DNA of 64,000 nucleotides from Trichopria drosophilae (Eukaryota; Arthropoda; Insecta; Hymenoptera; Diapriidae), in NCBI GenBank assembly GCA_030407085.1, contig CM059586.1, positions 34,025,501 to 34,089,500 of the forward strand, given 5' to 3'. Under the pieces are notes generated by a model. The model worked only from the letters and a program-made list of their open reading frames with translations, had not been told where the DNA came from and did not search any database. The first letter of the stretch is position 1; each line of letters opens with the position of its first letter. The translations under genes were made by a program, and so were the position numbers. Shown here in pieces: positions 13,101 to 24,300 of this stretch.

Positions 13101-14590
13101 TGGTAAAATTCATGAACATTCATTAAATGTTTAGTAAATAAAAGATACAATACCAACGTTGCTTTTAGTACGCTATAAATGTCGACAAATCGTTACAAAT
13201 GTTTCATAAGGGAACTCTACTTATTATCTGTTGCATTGATGTTACTTTTGCATCGTAACATGGGCAAAATTAGTATATTGTGGCATTACTGTTTTCCGAA
13301 TGTTGTAAACGACATTACAAATGTAACGTTACACTGGGACATCGTGGTTTGAGGACATTTCGGGTTGTTGCTGAAATGTTCCCGCAACTTTTCATCAAGC
13401 GTCATATTACCAATGTCAAAGGTTGTAAAGATATTCCTGGAAGGTTATTTTGTTTAGCGGGTATGGTTTTTACCATCCCATTCCGCGTCTTAAACAAGGA
13501 TGGAATAATTTAGATGTGTCAACTTGTTCTCTTAATACGCTACATATTCTTAAAAAAACTGTGTCTAATTTAATATATTTGGATTGATTTGTAATTTACT
13601 ATGTTTATATCATCATTTTTGCGTGTGAGTGTATATACATATTTTAATCTTTATTATTGTCATTCCTGCATTGTATTTGGTAATTTATATTTCTTTTTTT
13701 TATACTTTTTGTATTATTATTTGTAAAGGACTTTTGGTCTGTTTATTAATAAATAAATAAATAAATACTATTGGATTTTTTATTTTGGCGAACAAAAGTT
13801 AAATACTTACATTTAATATAATTTTTTATACAAAATCTTGTAAATACTTTTGAAATATTTTGTTAATGAGAATTTTACTATATTCATATGTTAATTTTAC
13901 TACTAGTTGAGATTATAAATATTTCGACAAGGCCTAAAAGTTTGTGAATGCGAGCGATGACGACGGAAGGTAAAATTTCCAAACTATGGAATTTTAACAT
14001 CTAATGCAATTGGTAGGTTTAAGCCGTTAATTATTTTATTTTAATTTTTAAATGCACCTGCGTTTAATCTATTATTACTATATTCAGACCAATACAATAA
14101 TTATAATATATATGAAATGTTACCTTAATCATAATGGGTATTTCACCCAATTCTTTTGACAATGATTCTTGCTGTTGTCCATTTAAACTCCATCCAAATT
14201 TAGCTGTTATTTTGCCTTTATAAGTTGCAGCTCTTTGACGGCATTCCGAAGGGTAAATTTTGTGGTTTTTGACACCCAAGGTGCCACTTGGAACAGTCGG
14301 TTGGTAAATAGTAACATCTTCGATCCAAATTGATGCACAATCACCTGTCGGAAGTTCAATATATACTGGGAGAATATCTTTCACAGCTTCCTTAAGACCA
14401 TCTTCTACCATATAATCGAAAGAATCTGTGTGTGGAGCACCCAAGCTTTGTAAAAGCTAAAAATACCAATAATTAAACATTTGTATAAAAAAATTGTTAA
14501 ATAAAAAGTATAAACACTCACCGGATTTTGTTTTTCAGGTGGTTCGCCAAAATTTGGCTTAGAGTTAGTTAAGACGGGTTCAGTTAACAT
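1156..14590 (-). CDS. Polr1B: RNA polymerase I second-largest subunit (partial, 12 exons, 3' end off window)
   Basis: Catalytic beta-like subunit of RNA polymerase I, which transcribes pre-rRNA in the nucleolus. Exons (high to low): 14590-14522, 14456-14124, 7990-7751, 7681-7359, 7284-7025, 6947-6705, 6641-6367, 6302-6105, 6050-5943, 5835-5659, 4033-3819, 1294-1156. Every boundary is GT-AG and the phases join into 860 continuous codons, against about 1130 for the family, so roughly the last quarter lies left of the window. Recognisable blocks are the N-terminal PTVPxGT and YPSECR stretches, [13 protein letters not shown] in exon 3, the [12 protein letters not shown] lobe in exon 6, CPVHTPDG in exon 7, MGKQTMG in exon 10 and the hallmark [14 protein letters not shown] in exon 11. 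The pattern of conserved residues fits Pol I rather than Pol II or III (recalled alignment). The start is the first ATG of the only open first exon. Introns 2 (6.1 kb), 10 and 11 carry repeats. No lesion was seen. Confidence 0.95.
1418..2149. mobile_element. Non-autonomous TIR element in intron 11
   Basis: The left end (CAATCGAATTTGGATAG) and the reverse complement of the right end (CAATCGAGATTGGATAG) pair with few mismatches. The pairing resumes further in at CATACTTTG. The interior repeats GGATTCA, GTATTCA and their complements many times. No ORF of interest: the two short ORFs at about 1650-1890 are reading frames through these repeats. Confidence 0.55.
2150..3818. other. Rest of intron 11, nothing recognised
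   Basis: AT-rich intronic DNA. Two plus-strand ORFs (3252-3449 and 3456-3740) show no motif, no conserved pattern and no promoter, so I treat them as chance. Confidence 0.5.
4034..4984. other. Part of intron 10, nothing recognised
   Basis: Contains a chance-looking 94-codon plus-strand ORF (4093-4377) with no recognisable domain. No splice-compatible extra exon was found. Confidence 0.5.
4985..5106. repeat. Dispersed-repeat fragment ending in a long G tract
   Basis: Begins with a GGGGCCATCCATAAACTACG word, which I recall as a very common dispersed repeat start in arthropod genomes (not checked). It ends in an uninterrupted run of more than 15 G at about 5090-5106. The G run could form a G-quadruplex on the plus strand. 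Confidence 0.4.
5204..5381. repeat. Hairpin MITE, 178 bp, almost fully palindromic
   Basis: Starts CCCAGTAAACG and ends with its near complement CATTTACTGGG. The arms pair over nearly the whole length (CGAATAGAAAGTTAAAAATA against its reverse complement). The interior is built from TGAATT/AATTCA words. It has no coding capacity. It lies in intron 10 of the Pol I gene. Confidence 0.7.
8040..9436 (+). mobile_element. 5'-truncated CR1/Jockey-like LINE tail, split by a MITE
   Basis: An ORF at 8079-8380 encodes a typical C-terminal tail of non-LTR ORF2 proteins: [25 protein letters not shown] and the signature WNMLPHNVR. The coding end and 3' UTR resume after the MITE at 9325 and finish in an AATAAATAAATAAAT tail at about 9420-9434. 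EN and RT domains are absent, as expected for 5' truncation. It lies antisense inside intron 2 of the Pol I gene. Confidence 0.6.
8381..9324. mobile_element. piggyBac-like MITE, 944 bp, TTAA target duplication
   Basis: Flanked by TTAA on both sides (8377-8380 and 9325-9328), with perfect 14-bp TIRs CCCTTTGCGGCATA. The TTAA duplication and CCC start are the hallmark of piggyBac-type elements. The interior has three direct copies (about 106-120 bp apart, from 8427) of a unit containing TCGCTGATTTCGAATCTGA and AAATGGCGGA, followed by two inverted copies. Next to the right TIR is a 9-bp perfect hairpin, TGGGATGCT-G-AGCATCCCA (9291-9309). It has no transposase. Short ORFs inside are repeat frames. 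Confidence 0.85.
9610..11163. mobile_element. Non-autonomous TIR element, 1.55 kb, built from TTCAG/CTGAA words
   Basis: The ends are inverted: CCCTTGTGGAAAAATATTGC on the left and, reading inward from the right, CCCTTGTGGCAAAATATTGC. A second inverted pair lies further in (AATATCGAAATTGGGACT at about 9697 and its complement at about 11085). The interior holds, by eye, some 40 TTCAG or CTGAA words in both orientations and no ORF of note. The flanks show no clear target duplication. It lies in intron 2 of the Pol I gene. Confidence 0.7.
11164..13269. other. Intron 2 filler, nothing recognised
   Basis: Very AT-rich. The ORF at 12435-12641 has no motif. No exon or TIR structure was found. Confidence 0.5.
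13270..13770 (+). pseudogene. Degenerate 3' end of a second CR1/Jockey-like LINE
   Basis: Frames shift within the stretch, but a GHRGLRTFR start and a [11 protein letters not shown] end are visible; the latter resembles the P..W..L signature at the C terminus of LINE ORF2. The fragment ends at an AATAAATAAATAAATAAAT tail (about 13750-13767), like the copy at 9.4 kb. The assignment rests on short similarity and on the tail. Confidence 0.4.
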
Positions 14591-14840
14591 TTTAATGAAT
14601 TATTTATCAAATACTAATTACATTACACTTAAATGTATTTTAGTTGCCGGCAGAAAATGTATAGGTTAACAACAGCGTAATTGGGGAAAACACGTGGTCT
14701 TTTTGCAGTGTATGTATATGTGGATAACACGCATATGACACACATGGAATTATTGTATGCATAATACGGACATAAAGTGTACATGATTGCGTAAAGTTTG
14801 CAAGTGCGCATGCGCTAACCGGATATTCAACCAATCACAT
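14591..14840 (-). promoter_or_regulatory. Putative promoter of the Pol I subunit gene with an NRF1/Ewg-like palindrome
   Basis: The sequence just upstream of the ATG contains the palindrome GCGCATGCGC at 14806-14815. This matches the known NRF1/erect-wing binding consensus of housekeeping promoters. A CCAAT word lies at 14831-14835. No TATA box is evident, as expected for a housekeeping gene. The role is inferred from position and motif only. Confidence 0.45.
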
Positions 14841-16189
14841 GTTTCGAAATTTGGAGTTCTTCGTTTTTAAGCTCATTGTCCGTTTCAGACTATAATAATA
14901 ATAAAAGGTCTTTACCGTTTTTACTGTACAAAATATTGGGTGCAAAGGGCGAAACACAGCAGTGGCTGTTTTGTAGCATGAGTTCATAAGGATCTCATAA
15001 TGACATCATGTTCAAAAAACCCTCAGAAAATGGGTCATCTAACTTCTTTTAGAACACATTTCGAAATCATTCTGAACTCTATTTTTTTTTTTGCTTCCCA
15101 GACAGTCCCAACAAACGAAAAAGTATACGAAAAATCTGTGTACGATTTAATACGAAATAAGTCTGTGTCTTTCCCACTCTTTCAGTTACGAATGCGAGTG
15201 TATACGATATTATACGCGATACATAAACGCACATAACCTCAAAGAAACGATTGTACTTTGGATTATCGAATGATTTAAACTCAAAACTAGAAAACAATAT
15301 TAATGAGTTCATGAATTCAACATTTCTTCGAAAATTATGAAATACGGAAAACGATATAATCAATTCTTCGATTAAATTAACAGAATTTAAAGCTATTCTA
15401 AGCCACAACAAATCAATTTTTGTAATGCGTTAAAGACGGTATCGTATAAGATCGAATGAATTCAATTCTGGTATTATTATAAAATATAAAATATAAAATA
15501 TAAAAATATATATACAAGTGCCTGGAACACATTGACTTTGAGTTTTGCGGGTAATGCGACATTATTACCGGGAGGATAAAAATATGAAATAGGTCCAATT
15601 TTTGTATAAAATAATTTTAGCATTTTCAAAACATTATGACAGCATTATCTGAGGAAATAAAATTATGTATTTCTATAGGCAAATAGCTCACTTACCCTGG
15701 CTTTGAGTTTGCTGAAAACACATATAGGGTCGAAATATAAATACATTTTCGGAAAAATCAAACCTTTACTTAATTAAGTAATTCAAAGTTTATACGGGGA
15801 ATTATTGAGGTCTGAATCGTCCTTATTTCAAATCAATTAACATAGACATTTGAAAATATATTATAAATATATTCGGTTAATATTCAGTGCCGACCATGAC
15901 AAATAATTATTTGAAATAATAAAAGTAGCATACGTATTACCAGCACATAAATAAAATAAAAAGTACAAATCTATTAAAAAATAATCCTTGTTCTTTGCCC
16001 CAAAATTAAATTTACATGAAAATAAAAATGCCATCATTTAACACTACATTTGGCTTATATGTTTACTTCTTTATCACACTCAATGATTATTATGAAAAAT
16101 AATGTGAATATGTAATATCATAGTTTTGACAGATTAAACCACACATTTTCCATTTTTCTGACATAATTTTCACATTTTCCAAGTATTAA
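14841..16189. other. Intergenic stretch, nothing recognised
   Basis: Lies between the Pol I gene promoter and the element at 16.2 kb. A 110-codon minus-strand ORF (15411-15079) shows no domain, promoter or codon pattern I could support. Confidence 0.5.
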
Positions 16190-17275
16190 CTATGCAAAAT
16201 TGCATTCAATCCATGGTAAACCTTCGGATGACGCACCTGTTCGAAATCGAAAAGTCGACAAGGTGCATTTGATGTATTTTGTCCTCCTGAAAACGAATAT
16301 CATATCAAAATTTGGCGCTCGGCCGTATCTTGGCCGCTGTTTCGAAAAAATAGCCAAAAAACGCTTTTTTAAAGTTTTTTTCGTATATCATAAAAAGTAC
16401 GAACCTTGCGAAAGAATGTTTCAAACAAAAAATGTAGAGCATGAAATTATGTACAAAAAAGGTTTAATACATTTGTGTCCTAATCGCAACAGGAAGCCCG
16501 AAAAATAGTGATGAAAGCGAATAATTATTCGTCTGGGTGTCTTATGTTTGTAGTAAAGAGGGGGTCTGGGAGGCTGAGTCTAGTCTAACCTCCAACCATT
16601 CATATAGCACATGGGTTTAATTATCATTCATACCTTTGAGGTTGGAGGTTTGGTTAGTATAAAAAGCATCCCTTAGTCCACGTATTGTTTGAGACAAAGG
16701 TCATTTGACTAAAGGAAAGAATCAACTGCAAATGGCAATGATAAGGCGTGGACCTAGGGATGCTTGCGTGCTGGGGGGCTCCGCCCCAGACCCCCCTTTT
16801 TATACTAACCTAACCTCCAACCACAGAGGTATGACTGATAATTAAACCCATGTGCTATCTGAATGGTTGGAGGTTAGTTTTAATCGATTAGGAAATTATT
16901 TCTACCATAGTACCAGGTAGAAACCCATCATGTCAACGTTCATTCCTCATTTACGGGCTTGCTGTTGCGAATACAAACAAAATGTATAGAACCTTTTTTA
17001 TCGACAATTTTGTGCTCTACAACTTTTGTTGGAAATATTTTTTAGTCCGATGCGTATTTTTCGACATAAATGCAAAAAACTAGAAAAAAAACACGTTTTT
17101 TTGCTATTTTTTCAAGATAGCGGCTTTAATACACCCGACCGCCAATTTTTATTACGATATTCGTTATCAGGAGGCCAAAATACATCGAAAATATGTGGCC
17201 GATTTTTTTATTTCAAACAGGTGCGTCATCCGAAGATTTACCCAATCGATTTGCAAAAGTATAGAGACTAGATTG
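16190..17275. mobile_element. Foldback element, nearly all palindrome, about 1.09 kb
   Basis: The outer arms (about 16190-16480 and 16985-17275) are inverted copies, sharing CTTCGGATGACGCACCTGTT and its complement. Inner arms pair too: TCTAACCTCCAACCATTC near 16587 with its complement near 16860, and AGCATCCCTTAGTCCACG (16667) with its complement near 16750. Only the right arm holds the GGGGGGCTCCGCCCCAGACC segment at about 16770-16795. ORFs at 16200-16508 and 17026-17271 are the two strands of the arms, not genes. A word starting TGTTTCAAACAAAAAATGTA recurs in diverged form at about 44510. Confidence 0.75.
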
Positions 17276-18290
17276 TTTGTGATTAAAATGATAAATCAGT
17301 AGAAGTCATTAATTTTCAAATTGGTTTTCAACAAATTTAGAGATTACTATTATTGAGGAGCAGTTTCAGGAATGTTTTATATTTTGAACTTATGTTAGTA
17401 TCAATAAATAGTTCTTTAAATTTAGGTCTTTTCTGAAAGTGTACAACAAATTTACATTTTTCTTAATTTAGAATTGTTTTATAGTGCCCTCAATATAAAT
17501 TTAAGGCTATTACTTTCATATTCCGTCTTGTCAGATAACAATGAATATATATTTGTGAACGTGCCTTCTGATGTTGCTGAGTTTATTCATTTTTTTCTAA
17601 ATTGTACAATTGAAATGCCTGGAAATACGATCGTTCAATCTTCATTATGAATTCTTTCCTCAGTCATGTATACATGGTTTACTTGAGTAAATAAAACATT
17701 ATTCACGCAGTATCGCATTCCTGAAGAAAAATATATCTTGACGTGGTTGATAATAGACAATCGATTGTTAAGTCATGTAAAAATATTTAGTTTCCAATTA
17801 CGTAACAGCAAATACGTGTACTAAAAAAATAGGTCATCTTCATATTTTAGAAGATTATTAGTTTAAATTAGTCGAGGCTTAATTAGATATAGTACAGTTT
17901 TTTGCTAAAGCATCTATATTATATGATAGTACTAAATACCCTTGACTTAATAAACAATCGCATAATATTCCATTTCCGAATTAATTTTCTCATAAAATTG
18001 AGTTTTTTGCCTCTAAAATAATCTCTAAAAATATTAAAAATTGCAAGCAATAAGATAATATCCTGTAGAAAATGTCCAGGTATTTTAGATCACTTGGTTA
18101 AATCACGTAATCAATCCACATGGCCACAATCCACCATGGTGTTTTAGCCGTTTTGACCTTTCAAGAGATCGAAAGCCAATGGTTTGACAATGGAGGTCAT
18201 GAACAGTGGCCAACGTGTTCGTTATAATAATAGCCCAATGTAATTTTACAGGTTTATCACTTACTCTTTAGATATTTTTGTTATGTTAAA
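17276..18290. other. Intergenic DNA downstream of VWC-A, nothing recognised
   Basis: AT-rich, no ORF of note, up to the VWC-A polyadenylation signal. Confidence 0.5.
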
Positions 18291-18296
18291 TTTATT
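18291..18296 (-). terminator. Polyadenylation signal AATAAA of VWC-A
   Basis: AATAAA on the minus strand, 72 nt beyond the stop codon of VWC-A. It is the first canonical signal downstream. Confidence 0.6.
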
Positions 18297-18368
18297 CAAT
18301 AATATGTATACAAGAGGAAATAAGTTTAATTATAATAAACACGTCATTTTTTGTTCGTACAAAACTAT

Positions 18369-21300
18369 TTAACTAAAATTATCAAACTTTGGATGGATGG
18401 TAACGTCACATTCTGAATCCGGAAGTCGTTGACACGTTGGTGTAGGAGGTACTTCGCAAACGCATTTAATGCAAACCGAGTCGTAATGAGTTGCTTTGTT
18501 CAACTCATCACCAATATTCATAAACATGTTGCCGAATTGACATTTCATTTCTGTGGAAATGTGGAAAAAATTAAATATATCATCTCTTTAAAAATGTAAA
18601 ATATTATAAGTCTTAACCAAACATACTCTCGTCAACTTCAGGCTCGGAGATCTGCTCTGTCGCGTTTACTGTTTCTGGACGGATAACCTGATCTCTTTCG
18701 TTTTCTATAGAAGTAAAAATATAAATATAATAATGGTATAATATTTTGTTGGATTGTTCCTTTACAATAAATGAAAGTAATTATCGTTCATCTTAATGTA
18801 GATATAATTTGAAGATTTGTTCATTCCTTTTACTTCATTGAGGTTTGGGACATCAAATCGGGTTTCTTTAAAGACGATAAAATAGAGACGATAAAATCAA
18901 AATTGTTCAGAATATGATGTTTGAATTCAAGATGTTGAAATTGTACCGGAACTCAGATACATATATGCAACATTAAATAATGGTTTTAACGAATACATTT
19001 TCCGTCATCATATAAAACTCAGAAAATAATATAGACAATTAAAATTTACTTACGACATCTAAAAGCAACACTGCAGCTTGTCTTTGGCGATTGTTCGTAA
19101 TAATACGTTGGTGCACAATGTTCATGAATAGACGTAGGATGACGTTTTTCTGTGCCACAATCGCTCCTTTTCTCACGGCAGAACGGTTCGATATTTTCAC
19201 CTGTAATAAATTTTGACATTATACTGTTACATTAAGTAAGTGATTTTTTCTGCATTTGACAAAAATTTCTTTAAAAAAGATTTCACAGATTCCTAGCATC
19301 TTTTTTGACCAGAAAACATTAATTCAAAAGTTAAAGCAAAAGAGACAAAATAATATATAGTTATTTTATAAATTTTTCTTTTTGTATTATTCTTTATGGC
19401 ATTGATGATGATACTGGATATAAACTTCGACTTTATCAATATAGTAATACTGGTGCATTTTGTAAATTTACAATAAATTTAATTACTTCTACATCAATTA
19501 TCCTCTACTTTTACCACACGTTTAATAGAAGTCAAAATTTATTCTTAATTCGCCCTTTTGACATTACCTTTATAACCTTCCATGCAATAACAAGTCTTGG
19601 TTGGGTCAGATTTTGGTTCGAAATATTGTCCATCCAAATAAATTTCTCCATCTACTTCACATTGCGGTCTGTCTTCAGGATTTTCAGCTGTAGGGATTGA
19701 AAAGGGATGTTTTATATAAAGCAATTAATGTTTGTATTCTGAAATTCATAATATTATGGGTATTTGCTTAGTTAAGAATATGAACTCCCAAACAATTATT
19801 TAGAATGATATTGTAAGGATGTTTTCTAAAGTTACCTTACGAAATTCTATTTGACATTCTATTTAGCCTGTCTGCGATTAATGAATATACGAACAGGGGT
19901 TTAACATGTCAGAAAATGTACAGTATATTTTAGAATATCATGCAGCCATATGTAAAAATGCTGAAAATTATTTTTGAAAAAATCTATTATAAGCAAAATG
20001 TTGATATGTCACTGGGGTATTTCTAAAAAGTCCCCGAAGACATTAAAATTACGACTTCTCAAGTGGTCCCAGTATACTAAACATCGTTGCAACACGAAGA
20101 GGGTACAAAGAATAATCTAATTTAGTCCCTAAACTGTAATTCAGAATATCATTGAAGATCGTGACATATCGATTGGTTATTGACATGACTTTTTTTCATA
20201 AAATAAGTAATTTGAAATATTACATATGCTATTGATGTAGATGAACGAATATAACTCGATGAAACAAAATTATAACACACTTCAAAGTATCAAAGAGTAG
20301 GTCATCTAACTTTTCTTGAGTGCTTGCAATTGGAACAGGTGATCAAGGAAGGACCTCCGTATCCTCAGTGAAGCATATACAAATAGACATAACTCAGCTT
20401 GGATTTTCTGGTCCAAACCAACAATTATCAATTTCGCCAGGAAAATGCTCCACTATTTTCTAGATAGAATATCCAACATGATCAAAAAGGTCTAAAAGCA
20501 GCGCAAGTGAAGTCCAAACTACTGAATGAGTGTCATGATTTACTGCAGATCTTAGCGATAAAAAACAAAGTAACCCACATGGACAGAAATATCTAGATTA
20601 TGGAGCACGAGTGTGCATCATATTGATGTTCCACCGCTCACTTATGTTATAAGAGGATTATGTATGTGCCGTAACACGCAAGAATCAATGACAATAATGA
20701 TACTTTAGTATATAAATCTCTTCATTCCCTGGTCCATAGCCATACCATGGCGTACCTAGGAATATTGGGCACCAGAAAGCAAACAATGGATAAAGACTGG
20801 CTGTATTACTACCGAAATACAGCACTCTAAGGAGTTTCTCATGGAAGAAAACAAAGTACATTAAAACCCTGGAAAGGACTGACACTTAATCAACACAAGT
20901 TGTGCACTTCGTCTAAGAAAACAAAAAATTGTAATTGGGCTCTCAGAACCTGTTCTGTGCTCAGAACCCAACACTTCGAATTGCTTGATTCTTGAAATGT
21001 CAGATTCTCTAACCTGAAAACTCTGATAGGCTTTGAGTTGCTAGGACCCAACTGACTAACTCCTGCATCTCGTAAAATTACTTGATGTTTGAATCCAAGC
21101 AATCGCGCTTTAGACTAACCATTTTTCTTTCCGTTTGATAATTCTGACATGAACTATCCTACTACTAACTTGATACTAAATGGAACTAGTTTAAGATACA
21201 CTTTTTTTAACTCCGTGCGCTAAGTGCTCACTTAGCACACTGTTTTCCGTGTGCAAAGTAGAACATTCATGCACCGTGCGCTAAGTATTTACTTAGCGCA

Positions 21301-24300
21301 CGGTGTACGAATGTTCTAAATTGCACGGAAAACAGTGTGCTAACTGGGCACTTAGCTCACACGTTAAAAAAAATGGTATACGATACAAGTGCGCTAAGTA
21401 GGTGATTCGCGCACGAGCGGAGTTGGCGCCCGAGCGTAGCGAGTGTACTATTTCAGGTGTGCTTGTCAGAAGAATCTCGGAATTGGTTGCAAACGAATGT
21501 TCCGCGATGATATCAAATATCTTTAGTAAAAAGATTCTCTTTTCCAAAAACATGAAGGGTTGCATAATATCCTGCATCCCGAGGTCGTGCAAGAAACTCA
21601 AGATGGAATCTTCATAGGGGTCTGATGATTTCAAGAAATCGATACAAAATTTCGATTATCCGAGGGAAATGCTTGCACCAATCTAGTGACGTTTACCCAA
21701 TCTTAAATTCAAAGCTAACCCACCTCGTAAAATCTTACATGGGATTGTTCAGTTCTTATGCCACAAAAAATGTTTGCTAATATAATATATTCTAATAAGG
21801 TAACAGAAAATACATACGGCATACTTCAACCCCGCCGCAACAATCTTTCGCAGATTTCTTCAAGTAACATCCTGGTCGCGGAATTTGGAAACAATCCACA
21901 ACAGCACAAGTGAACTGGGCACTAAAATTGTGTAAATATTCATGAATAATAGTTATGTCTTTACTATCTGGATATTCGGAATTTCATTTTGTTTTATTTT
22001 TATAGATTTTTCTTAACTTGAATAGGTTTTCCACTGGAAATAATAGAAAATTAAAGAAACTGTAACGCTAAATTGGATCTAAAATAATTAATGTAATACC
22101 AATATAATTATTATGAAAGAGTTATTATTTTTTAGTACACATGTCTAGAGAATATCGGTGTCGTTTAGGGTGCGCTCAGGTCCAATTTTTCTTCCTCTGG
22201 AGTTACCATTAATTTTTATATTGAAAGGGTAATAAATGTTAGCAAAACTTTTTATAACTGTTAAAAAGCAGCTTCTGGATATTAGTAACTCTAATATTTG
22301 TGGAGTTTAACTATATATAGATGTACATTGACTTACATTACTTAAAAATTACAATTTTGAGTTTAGGATGTCCGGAAGCAATAAAAGTTGGCAAATTTGG
22401 GGTATGGGAAGATTCAGATTTACTGTTAAAGACTAGGAAAACTGGAAATTATCGACGATTTTCCTAAAAGTTCAATAGGAAAGGGTCGATTTAATTTGGC
22501 ACGCATAGAAGGTTTTTTATCGCAGGAGAACAGGAGATTATAATGGAAACAATCCTAGTGATAAGAAGATGAGTATAAAAACGGTCTTAAGAGAGATTAG
22601 TAATTTATTTACACCATTGGGAATGCAAACTTAGGGGACATTTTTCGTGTACAAGAAATGACAACTGCTATGCAGCAGAAATATTTCTCAATGGTGATGA
22701 ACTAAACTTAAGAAAAGAAAAATGGAATAATGATTTAACAATGAAATTTGTTAACGATATACCAGTAATAACATGATCAAAAGAGGAGACCGCAATAGTT
22801 ATAGAATTTCTAAGTCGTAAAAAAAAATAGTATCAACGTCTGAATCGGAGTATACGGACGCAATTATTAGCATTTCGCGACATAGCATTTTTCGCAAAGA
22901 CGGAAAGCAACAACATTGGCAGATGATTCGAATGAGATAATAGGCTCCAATATTTTAAAAATGAATTTTATGTGTGTAAAATAATATCAATCCACAAAGG
23001 ATTACTTGGAGTATAAACAAAGCAGAAATTTCAAGCACAGCTCAATTCGAACAAAAAAATAATTTTTTGGGTATCTCAGACGTTGTATTTCCAAAATCTC
23101 TGTACCTCGCAGTATTACGAGCACCGATGGAAATTTGGTCTTGGAAAGAGAGAGTATTACGAAAGCCTTTGCGGGCGAATTTTCCAAGATCTTTGATGCC
23201 GTAAGTTCAATTAATGTAAGGAGGCAATACTATTTACGGAAGGAAAAGTTCCAGGTGCCCTTCCAGATTTGGATGGACATTCATCTATGGGACCAAAGGA
23301 TCCGGATGTACATCCACGACCACTAAAATCATTCCGATCATCATTAGGTTCTGTATTACCGGAAATCATGAACTCTAGTTTCGAAACAGGAACACTCCCA
23401 ATAGACTCCCAATTAACACCTGCCATATACAAATCTATCGAAAGAAAAATAGCCACAAAAATAAGAGAATTTTGTATAACGGAGGCATTATCTTCACTTA
23501 TAGTGGGCAAACTTTTATTTATTGTTATAGCAGTATTTGGACTAAGAATTCGGTAATTTCCAACATCAAAGCTCAGCTTTTAGGTTGTAGTAGTATTAAT
23601 CATAATGGTAATAAGAATTATAATAATTATTATTGTTATTTACTATACTTACACACTCCTATAACCTTCGGCACAAAAACATCCAATGTCACAAGGGTTC
23701 GCATCTTCATCTCTAAGATTCTCCCCTTTGTCATACACGTGTCCATTCACATAACATTTATCCGTTGATCTGTTGTACAAATGACTGCAATCGTACCTGA
23801 TGGCACAGCAGTCACCTGGATTTTTATATATTGGCTGACACTTGAGATCTTTGTAGTGCATCAGAGGTCCAGGACAATTTAATTTGTTGCATGGTTCTTC
23901 TTCAAATGGCAAATGTTAGAACGGTTAAATGTAGAGAACAGTTAGAACAATCGTATAATTTTTATAAATAAATATGTATGATTTCAATATTATTATATTA
24001 TCGATGTATTTGACGCGTTTGCAAACCATGATTATTTTCGACTTTTAAATCATTTTTACTTTTAGTGTATCAAAAACACTACACATTTAAATTTTAATGT
24101 GTTTTTGGACAAAGTAAAATATTGTTTAAACTTTGGGTGGTTCTAAGCTAATTTCGATACGACATTTGTTATGATTTTAAATTTTAGCATGTGGGTTAAG
24201 TTAAAGTTAATAACACTATCTATGCTTTCTAAAAGTGGCCAGACAAAAAATAAATAATTACAAATTTTAGAGCCATAAATGAGTTACGATGTAGGAGACT

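Noticed and set aside
15079..15411. 110-codon minus-strand ORF between the Pol I gene and VWC-A
   Set aside because: Low-complexity composition for AT-rich DNA, no motif, no splice or promoter context.
16200..17271. ORFs of 102 and 81 codons at 16200-16508 and 17026-17271
   Set aside because: They are readings through the two inverted arms of one palindromic element.
21293..21634. 113-codon minus-strand ORF with an antisense partner
   Set aside because: Runs through the palindromic word locus; both strands open for the same reason.
23269..23556. 95-codon plus-strand ORF and its antisense partner in VWC-A intron 2
   Set aside because: No motif recognised. Possibly part of a decayed retroelement, but I could not support it.
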